The notes beneath the pieces are model-generated. The model saw only the letters and a list, made by a program, of their open reading frames with translations, searched no databases and was not told where the DNA came from. 9,778 nucleotides of DNA from the NCBI GenBank assembly GCA_038227745.1, contig JBBRPS010000373.1:1-9778 (forward strand), given 5' to 3'. This DNA comes from DASPXY01 sp038227745. Its GTDB lineage: Bacteria; Planctomycetota; Planctomycetia; Gemmatales; Gemmataceae. This document shows, piece after piece, positions 5,729-9,778 of the stretch. Position numbers and translations under genes: made by a program. Each line of letters begins with the position of its first letter. Position 1 is the stretch's first letter.

Positions 5729-6322
5729 ATGGAGTCGCCCCACCAGTCCGACACGCAGCCCGAGGCCCCGGCGAAGGCCACCGTCCCGACAGAACACGAT
5801 CGCGAGAACTTCCGCATCCGCCAGGAGATCGCCGAACAGCAGGAGCGCGAATACCGCGAGTGCTATCTCCTGGCATTCGGCGCGTTCGGTCCCGGCTGGC
5901 TCCCGAGCCACCAGCACGTCTTGATCGATAAGGAGGAGGCAGCGCGCGTGCGGTACACGCAGGAGCGGCCCCAAGTCGCGGCGACCGTCTACACCGTCCG
6001 TCATGCCGATGGCCGCGTCCGCCACTTCACCGTCGAGGACGGCCGCGTGAAGGAACACGCGAGCTACGAGGCGGGGTTCGGCGCGATGCTCCTTGAACCG
6101 CACCCGACGCGCACCATCGAGGTCCGCGGCGAGATGGTTCACCCGCACCGTTACGACCTGTGCTTCGCGCCGTACGTCCTCTACAAGCCGAAGACCCCCG
6201 AGCAGTTGGCGTCGCTGCGAGAGACGCGCGAGCGGAAGAAGGACGAGAAATTCGCCGAGGAGTATCCGCTGTTCGCCCTGGCGGGCTTCACACGGAAGGA
6301 AAAGGACGCCGATCAGAGGTGA
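5729..6322 (+). CDS. Hypothetical protein (197 aa)
   Basis: Not recognised. The N-terminus is polar and probably disordered (ESPHQSDTQPEAPAKATVPT). A charged helix follows (RENFRIRQEIAEQQEREYREC, about 25-45). A central part contains hydrophobic strands and repeated D/E-G-R-V turns (VYTVRHADGRVRHFTVEDGRV, about 87-107), then RGEMVHPHRYDLCFAPYVLY. A Lys/Arg/Glu-rich C-terminal helix (RETRERKKDEKFAEEY) ends the protein. There is no signal peptide, membrane segment or catalytic motif that I can name. Its 3' end overlaps the convergent DpdA-like gene by 10 bp. Amino acid composition and GC-rich third positions support this strand over the long minus-strand shadow. It follows the 85-aa gene by 15 bp, so co-transcription is possible. 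Confidence 0.62.
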   Translation: MESPHQSDTQPEAPAKATVPTEHDRENFRIRQEIAEQQEREYRECYLLAFGAFGPGWLPSHQHVLIDKEEAARVRYTQERPQVAATVYTVRHADGRVRHFTVEDGRVKEHASYEAGFGAMLLEPHPTRTIEVRGEMVHPHRYDLCFAPYVLYKPKTPEQLASLRETRERKKDEKFAEEYPLFALAGFTRKEKDADQR

Positions 6323-7068
6323 TGCCCGAGCGTCCGCATGAGCTGTCTTCGCCACTGGAGCGCCCACTTCGGGCAGTATTCGCATGTCTCATGCGTGCAT
6401 CCCTCGAGTTGCACCGGCCGGAAGCGGGCGGCGTAACTCCAGGCCATCGAGTCTGAGGAATGAAGGTATTTGCCGACATTCCGCAGGCCGGGAGTAGAAA
6501 ATCCGAAGGCGTGAACACGAATGCCGAGCCGGTGGAGCGCAAGGATCACCTGCTCCGCTTCGTCCGTTTCCTGCCGACGACAGACGCTCCCGAGGCCCAC
6601 GACGGGCTCGCGTGTGAGATCGACGCCGGCTCGCTCGTACCGATCCACATGCTGCAAATATTGTTCGGGCTCGAAGCCTTGCAGGACCGGCATCCACGGA
6701 ACGTCCGGCTCCAGGTCGCGCAGCTCCAGCAGAGAGCGGGTGGTGAGAATCTGGTGCTCCACGACGCTCTTCCCAGTTTTCTCCAGCATTTGCGGTTCGC
6801 ACATGTAGTCACAAATTGAAGCTGTATCGAGCCTCCCTATTTCCCGCTGCCAGCGCGCCGCCATCCGCGCGTACTCCCGCGGGGGGACGGTCCAGCGACC
6901 GTGCCGCTCGATCTCCGTGAACGCGGAGCTGTCGAGCATCCACCGCGTCCGCGCCCGCAGCTCTGAACGATAGCCCATCAGACGGTTCCGGGAGACGCAC
7001 TGCGAGACGGCCTCGAAGGCGGGATGGGCCAGCCAACCGGGATCGATGACGCCGAGATAGAAGCGCAT
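6313..7068 (-). CDS. tRNA-guanine transglycosylase superfamily protein, DpdA-like
   Basis: 251 aa. It matches by eye the family annotated as deazapurine DNA modification protein DpdA / queuine tRNA-ribosyltransferase-like, enzymes that exchange a guanine base for a 7-deazaguanine. Visible features, in order, are the N-terminal MRFYLGVIDPGWLA, LDSSAFTEIERHGRW (45-59, D46 a likely active-site acid), DYMCEP (87-92), KTGKSVVEHQ (98-106), VLQGFEPEQY (128-137), VVGLGSVCRR (156-165), HAFGF (186-190), and SSDSMAWSYAAR (204-215). A probable zinc site is C224, H226, C229, C232 (CTHETCEYC). The TGT DSGGF motif is DSSAF here. The ATG at 7068 is the only start available, because a TAG lies 5 codons upstream. 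No preQ0 synthesis gene or Dpd partner is in the window. The real substrate (DNA, tRNA or other) is unknown. Confidence 0.75.
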   Translation of the reverse strand: MRFYLGVIDPGWLAHPAFEAVSQCVSRNRLMGYRSELRARTRWMLDSSAFTEIERHGRWTVPPREYARMAARWQREIGRLDTASICDYMCEPQMLEKTGKSVVEHQILTTRSLLELRDLEPDVPWMPVLQGFEPEQYLQHVDRYERAGVDLTREPVVGLGSVCRRQETDEAEQVILALHRLGIRVHAFGFSTPGLRNVGKYLHSSDSMAWSYAARFRPVQLEGCTHETCEYCPKWALQWRRQLMRTLGHHL

Positions 7069-7189
7069 GTGCTCGCGAGGCTATCCCGACCGACCGCGGC
7101 ACGGAACAAACGAGCCGTGCAGAAGGCGGTGTTCTCTGCCATGAGCCTCAGCAAATCACAGGCACCCCTGCGTTGCGCGTTGTCTCGGG

Positions 7190-7223
7190 CAACAGCCAGC
7201 AGGACAAACACGACCCTGCACGG
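7190..7223. repeat. Direct repeat, left copy, flanking the toxin-antitoxin pair
   Basis: 34 bp, matching 9131-9164 at 29 positions in the same orientation, including CAGGACAAA and CCCTGCACGG. On the minus strand it includes an imperfect hairpin (CCTCTGC, CCGT, GCAGGG) followed by an interrupted T-run. It looks like a decayed version of the terminator at 9147-9174. Confidence 0.55.
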
Positions 7224-7332
7224 GCAGAGGAAGCGGCACCTCGCGGACCTTGCCCTCGCACCCGATCCAGGCCACGGCGGTAGAAAGTGGTTCTCCCGGC
7301 CCCCGATGCCTCTTCTGGCAGTGGAAAGGGTC

Positions 7333-7361
7333 TTGCAGTTGTAAGGAAAACTGGCTAGAAT
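7333..7361 (+). promoter_or_regulatory. Sigma70-type promoter of the AbiE-like operon
   Basis: TTGCAG at 7333-7338 (-35) and TAGAAT at 7356-7361 (-10) are separated by 17 nt. The predicted start of transcription falls at about 7368-7369, on the ATG itself, so the antitoxin mRNA should be leaderless. No Shine-Dalgarno sequence precedes the ATG, which agrees with this. Confidence 0.7.
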
Positions 7362-7369
7362 TTCTTACA
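7340..7369 (+). promoter_or_regulatory. Inverted-repeat operator over the -10 box
   Basis: The arms are TGTAAGGAAA at 7340-7349 and TTTCTTACA at 7361-7369, complementary except for one extra G in the left arm. They enclose the -10 box and reach the start codon. A protein bound here would block the promoter. AbiEi antitoxins are known to repress their own operon through inverted repeats in the promoter, so the AbiEi-like product is the likely ligand. Confidence 0.6.
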
Positions 7370-7995
7370 TGAAGATCCTGAAGCGATCATTGCTAAGTAT
7401 TGACTCGAAAGTGCTTTACCGCATCCGCGGTAGGGGGCGAGGGTCCGTGCATGTCCCGGGGGACTTTTTGGACCTCGGGAGCCGCGAGGCGGTGGATCTC
7501 GCCCTTCACCGGCTCGTCAAGAAGGGGACCATCCGGCGCCTCGCACGCGGGGTGTACGACTTCCCGCAGCAGCACGCGGTGCTCGGGTTTTTGTCGCCGT
7601 CCGCGGACACCATCGCGGAGGCGCTGGCCGGACGGGACCGCACCCGCCTGCAACCCGCGGGGGCTTACGCGGCGAACGCTCTCGGGCTGTCCGAGCAGGT
7701 GCCCGCGAAGGCGGTGTTCTTGACCGACGGTCCCAGCCGGACCGTGAAGATCGGGCCGATGACCATCCAGCTGCGGCGAACGACGCTGCGGAACATGGCG
7801 GCGGCGGGCCGGCTCAGCGGTCTCGTGATCCAGGCGCTGCGCGAACTGGGCAAGGAGCATGTGACCCCGGCGCGAATCGAGCACCTCAAGCGCACGTTGC
7901 CGGCGGACAAGCGGCGCGAGCTGCTGAAGGATCTCCAGTTGGCCCCGGCCTGGATGCACCCGATCTTCCGGGAATTAGCCGAAGAAAAGCAATGA
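7369..7995 (+). CDS. Type IV antitoxin, AbiEi-like (DUF6088 family)
   Basis: 208 aa. It is the antitoxin and probable autorepressor of a type IV toxin-antitoxin pair. The N-terminal half is a winged helix: KVLYRIRGRGRGSVHVPGDF (14-33), then LGSREAVDLALHRLVKKG (36-53), with the wing and signature TIRRLARGVYDFP (54-66). The C-terminal half (KAVFLTDGPSRTVKIGPMTI, 114-133; LRRTTLRNMAAAGRLSGLVIQAL, 135-157) is typical of AbiEi/DUF6088. The end LPADKRRELLKDL..APAWMHPIFREL is a familiar family ending. In type IV systems the antitoxin counteracts the toxin without forming a stable complex with it. The gene overlaps the toxin gene by 4 bp (ATGA), giving tight coupling, and has its own promoter and operator. 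The start is fixed by the promoter position. Confidence 0.85.
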   Translation: MKILKRSLLSIDSKVLYRIRGRGRGSVHVPGDFLDLGSREAVDLALHRLVKKGTIRRLARGVYDFPQQHAVLGFLSPSADTIAEALAGRDRTRLQPAGAYAANALGLSEQVPAKAVFLTDGPSRTVKIGPMTIQLRRTTLRNMAAAGRLSGLVIQALRELGKEHVTPARIEHLKRTLPADKRRELLKDLQLAPAWMHPIFRELAEEKQ

Positions 7996-9008
7996 AGCTC
8001 ACCTTCCTCGACCTCCCGCCCGACGAGCGCCGCCTGTACCTCGAACAGGCAGCGCTCCGGCGGAACGTGTCCGCGGTGATCCTGGAGAAGGACTTCTGGG
8101 TGTGCTGGCTCCTGGGGGTTCTGTTCAGCTCGGAGTTCGCTGGCTCGCTCGTGTTCAAGGGCGGGACCTCGCTGTCGAAAGTGTTTCGTGTGATCGAGCG
8201 CTTCTCGGAGGACATCGACCTGTCGCTGTCACCGGCGTTTCTGAAACTTCCGGAAGCGGGAACGAGCCGGAACCAGGCGAACAAGTGGCTGAAGAAGGCC
8301 GAGGCCACCTGCGCAGCCGCAGTGCAGCATCAAATCGCACCGGCGCTGGAAGCGGCAGTGGAGGCGGTGCTGGGGAGGAGGGACGGGGGATGGTTCGAGT
8401 TCCTGACCGACCCCGCCACGAACTCGCCGGTCCTCCTGTTCCGCTACCCCTCGACGCAGCCGCCTGGGTTTGCGTACCTCAAGCGGTCGGTGAAGCTCGA
8501 GTTCGGCTCGCTCACGGACCAGCAGCCGGTCGGCCGCCACCCCATCCAGCCGTGGGTGGCGGAGATCCTCCCGGCGGCGTTTCCCGATTGGCGCTGCGAC
8601 GTCGTGGCGTTGGAGGTGGAGCGCAGCTTTTGGGAGAAGGCGACGATCCTCCACGCCGAGTACCACCGGCCGGCCGAGAAGCCGACTCCCGATCGGTTCT
8701 CTCGCCATTACGCGGACACGGCGGCGCTGGCTCGCCATCCCGCTGCGGCAGGGGCGATCGACCAGCATGAGTTGCGCGATCGAGTCGTCGCGTGGAAGGG
8801 TCAGTTCTTCGGCAATGCGTGGGCCAAGTATGACCTTGCGAAGCCGGGGACGTTCCGGCTGGTCCCGCCGGCCGAACGCCTCCCGGCGCTTCGGCGCGAC
8901 TATCAGACGATGAGAGACATGTACCTCACGGAACCCGCCACATTCGACGAGATGCTGGCCGTCCTGGCCGAACTGGAGCAACGGATCAACGGGTATGCGG
9001 GGGGATGA
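7992..9008 (+). CDS. AbiEii-type nucleotidyltransferase toxin
   Basis: 338 aa. A DNA-polymerase-beta-fold nucleotidyltransferase of the AbiEii/AbiGii family. Such toxins transfer nucleotides, with several members acting on tRNA acceptor ends, and they arrest growth or abort phage infection. Motif I is VFKGGTSLSKVF (54-65), followed by the metal-binding FSEDIDLSL (71-79, D74 and D76). KLEFG (168-172) is the third strand with an acidic residue. Motif IV is ERSFWEKATILHAEYHRP (210-227), followed by RFSRHYADTAAL. The active-site residues are all present, so the toxin should be functional. Its length is normal for the family. The start ATG lies inside the antitoxin's stop region. It is co-transcribed with the antitoxin, and the promoter at 7333 is the only one evident. 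Confidence 0.88.
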   Translation: MKLTFLDLPPDERRLYLEQAALRRNVSAVILEKDFWVCWLLGVLFSSEFAGSLVFKGGTSLSKVFRVIERFSEDIDLSLSPAFLKLPEAGTSRNQANKWLKKAEATCAAAVQHQIAPALEAAVEAVLGRRDGGWFEFLTDPATNSPVLLFRYPSTQPPGFAYLKRSVKLEFGSLTDQQPVGRHPIQPWVAEILPAAFPDWRCDVVALEVERSFWEKATILHAEYHRPAEKPTPDRFSRHYADTAALARHPAAAGAIDQHELRDRVVAWKGQFFGNAWAKYDLAKPGTFRLVPPAERLPALRRDYQTMRDMYLTEPATFDEMLAVLAELEQRINGYAGG

Positions 9009-9084
9009 AGCGTCTTTCGGATGATCCCCCAGGCACAAAGCCAGGGTGGCTTGGGTATAAATGCGGCTGGGGCGAGGGCGGCAG

Positions 9085-9105
9085 CCGGCAAGGAAAGATT
9101 GCCGG
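9085..9105. other. Perfect 7-bp hairpin downstream of the toxin gene
   Basis: CCGGCAA, a 7-nt loop GGAAAGA, and TTGCCGG, 77 nt after the toxin stop. No T-run follows on either strand, so it is not a standard intrinsic terminator. It could stabilise the 3' end of the toxin mRNA. A smaller hairpin (AAGCCA/TGGCTT) lies at about 9040-9054. Confidence 0.4.
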
Positions 9106-9130
9106 ACCAACTGTTGTGAGTGGTCGCGGA

Positions 9131-9164
9131 CAACAACGAACAGGACAAAAACGGCCCTGCACGG
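9131..9164. repeat. Direct repeat, right copy, flanking the toxin-antitoxin pair
   Basis: Matches 7190-7223 at 29 of 34 positions, same orientation, 1941 bp apart. It contains the first half of the terminator hairpin at 9153-9174. Confidence 0.55.
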
Positions 9165-9174
9165 ATGCAGGGCC
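9147..9174 (-). terminator. Rho-independent terminator (minus strand)
   Basis: Read on the minus strand it is GGCCCTGCA, loop TCCG, TGCAGGGCC, then G and TTTTT: a perfect 9-bp GC-rich stem with a T-run. It lies 17 nt after the TGA of the minus-strand frame ending at 9192. On the plus strand no T-run follows, so it would not terminate the toxin mRNA in the standard way. Confidence 0.8.
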
Positions 9175-9191
9175 TGGGTGTCCGAGCCTTC

Positions 9192-9414
9192 TCACTTCTT
9201 CCTGGTTCGCTTCTTCGCGGCCTTCGGCTCCGGCTGAAGCTCCGGAGCCTTCGCGTACGGGTTCTTCGGCGGCGGATTGACGACATTCCCGTAGAACTCT
9301 CCAGCGGCGGCCAAGCAGCATGGAGCAGTAGCCGCGGATGTTGCCGCGCAACGTGACCGGGGCTGGCGTGGGAAGCGGCTGCCCATGCGGAAAAATCGCT
9401 AGAAGCCGTAGCAC
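9192..9414 (-). pseudogene. Frameshifted remnant of a minus-strand gene ending in a Lys/Arg-rich tail
   Basis: Two overlapping minus-strand frames each look protein-like over a different part. From 9414 one reads ..AIFPHGQPLPTPAPVTLRGN and GYCSMLLGRRW, to about 9305. From about 9305 another reads GEFYGNVVNPPPKNPYAKAPEL and ends PEPKAAKKRTRKK, stop at 9192. Joined with a frameshift they would give one short basic-tailed protein. The strong terminator just downstream supports a real transcription unit here. The alternative is a single intact 64-aa ORF (9192-9386) whose first third looks unconvincing. I cannot name the family. Confidence 0.4.
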
Positions 9415-9494
9415 GCAAGGGCGCCTTTCTGCGAGGATACTACTGCCGGCGCACAGGATGTCGAAAGTGAACGTTTGTGAGGGCCGCGGACCTC

Positions 9495-9680
9495 ATGGCA
9501 GCAACAGACCCCGTCAGCGAAGAGGAATTGGCATCTGCATTGCAGACAGATCCCAAATTCGCTCTCGAACTTCTCGATGCAGACTACCGGGAGCACATCC
9601 TCCAGTACATCAGGCAGGAAACCTGGGGGAGGCTGCAGCCCAGGGTAATCGCATCAAAAACCCTAAAAAAGCTCCAATAG
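9495..9680 (+). pseudogene. Truncated N-terminus of a sigma-like protein
   Basis: From the ATG at 9495 (a GTG at 9477 is in frame) it reads 61 residues. The first part, SEEELASALQTDPKFALELLD and DYREHILQYIRQETWGRLQP, resembles the beginning of planctomycete sigma-like proteins, in which the ETWGRL segment is followed by the polymerase-binding helices. Here the likeness stops at LQP (about position 9641). The remaining 12 residues (RVIASKTLKKLQ) come from A-rich sequence that belongs to the end of the opposite-strand gene. This looks like a gene cut by a deletion or insertion. The family match is from memory and moderate only. Confidence 0.4.
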
Positions 9681-9778
9681 CTTCTCCAAGTTCTTGTCGT
9701 TCCATCCTGTCTGGAGGCGTTTCTTCTCGATGCTGCCCGTAACGGTTTTGTTCTGAAGCTGCACGGACAATGCCCAGC
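9663..9778 (-). CDS. C-terminus of an unidentified minus-strand gene (partial, enters from right edge)
   Basis: The frame from 9776 to the TAG at 9663-9665 gives 37 residues beginning WALSVQLQNKTVTGSIEKK and ending NDKNLEKLLELF, with a plausible amphipathic C-terminal helix. About 27 of 37 codons end in G or C, less than the main genes here, so the gene may be foreign or of a different age. The last codons also form a short hairpin, AAGCT-ATTGG-AGCTT, followed by T residues, which could serve as a weak terminator. Function cannot be stated from this fragment. Confidence 0.5.
   Translation of the reverse strand, partial: WALSVQLQNKTVTGSIEKKRLQTGWNDKNLEKLLELF

Larger units (their letters stand above)
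7069..7368. other. Divergent intergenic region between DpdA-like and AbiEi-like genes
   Basis: 300 bp. The right end holds the promoter and operator of the AbiEi-like gene (7333-7369). The middle (7190-7223) holds one copy of a 34-bp direct repeat. A plus-strand open frame, 7024-7344, has no recognisable protein features and antiparallels the DpdA-like start, so I treat it as chance. For the DpdA-like gene I see only a weak minus-strand promoter candidate (TTGTTC, 18 nt, GATAGC). Confidence 0.5.

Noticed and set aside
5576..6385. 269-codon minus-strand frame opposite the 197-aa gene
   Set aside because: No recognisable features; Leu/Val/Gly/Arg-rich shadow that would also overlap both the 85-aa gene and the 3' end of the DpdA-like gene.
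7024..7344. 106-codon plus-strand frame between the DpdA-like and AbiEi-like genes
   Set aside because: No family likeness, starts inside the antisense of the DpdA-like gene, and runs into the AbiE promoter.
8229..9110. 293-codon minus-strand frame opposite the toxin gene
   Set aside because: Arg/Leu/Pro-rich shadow. The plus strand carries all AbiEii motifs.

Overview
The window looks like chromosomal DNA from a Planctomycetota bacterium, probably Gemmataceae-like. The evidence is the high GC content, a Ser/Thr kinase with an N-terminal CxxC...CxxC zinc ribbon followed by TPR and WD40 repeats, a planctomycete-type ECF-like sigma factor (FPATAWS N-terminus, RGRFRDFL motif), a PD-(D/E)XK 'Rpn'-type protein, and other paralogous-looking families. 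This is family recognition by eye; no database search was possible.

Left region (1-4330): on the minus strand, a zinc-ribbon kinase (990-2177) is followed in the same frame, after one TAG codon, by a TPR-WD40 segment (1-989) that runs off the left edge. Together they have the layout of one kinase-TPR-WD40 protein cut by an amber stop. Divergent from it on the plus strand are an Rpn/PDDEXK-like protein (2526-3542) and a sigma factor (3608-4330).

Middle region (4331-7068): a roughly 400-bp stretch holds only a possible coding remnant. It is followed by a sigma-like/HTH gene broken by a 113-bp element with 22-bp imperfect terminal inverted repeats and an exact 8-bp target duplication. Removing the element plus one target copy (121 bp) restores one 184-codon reading frame. 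The broken gene overlaps an 85-aa ORF (TGATG). Next are a 197-aa unknown protein and, convergent with it, a tRNA-guanine-transglycosylase-superfamily (DpdA-like) protein on the minus strand.

Right region (7069-9778): a type IV toxin-antitoxin-like pair (AbiEi-type/DUF6088 antitoxin and AbiEii-type nucleotidyltransferase) with a 4-bp ATGA overlap. It has a good sigma70-type promoter, an inverted-repeat operator over the -10 box and a predicted leaderless start. A 34-bp direct repeat (29/34 identical), the right copy of which contains a strong minus-strand terminator, lies on either side of the pair. The right edge is decayed: a frameshifted minus-strand remnant in front of that terminator, a truncated sigma-like N-terminus, and the C-terminus of a minus-strand gene entering from outside.

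The part from about 4331 rightwards reads as accessory DNA: a small mobile element, a toxin-antitoxin module, an isolated nucleobase-exchange enzyme and several gene fragments. The strongest new-looking items are the 113-bp MITE-like element, the amber-split kinase-WD40 gene, the solitary DpdA-like enzyme and the operator arrangement of the AbiE-like module.
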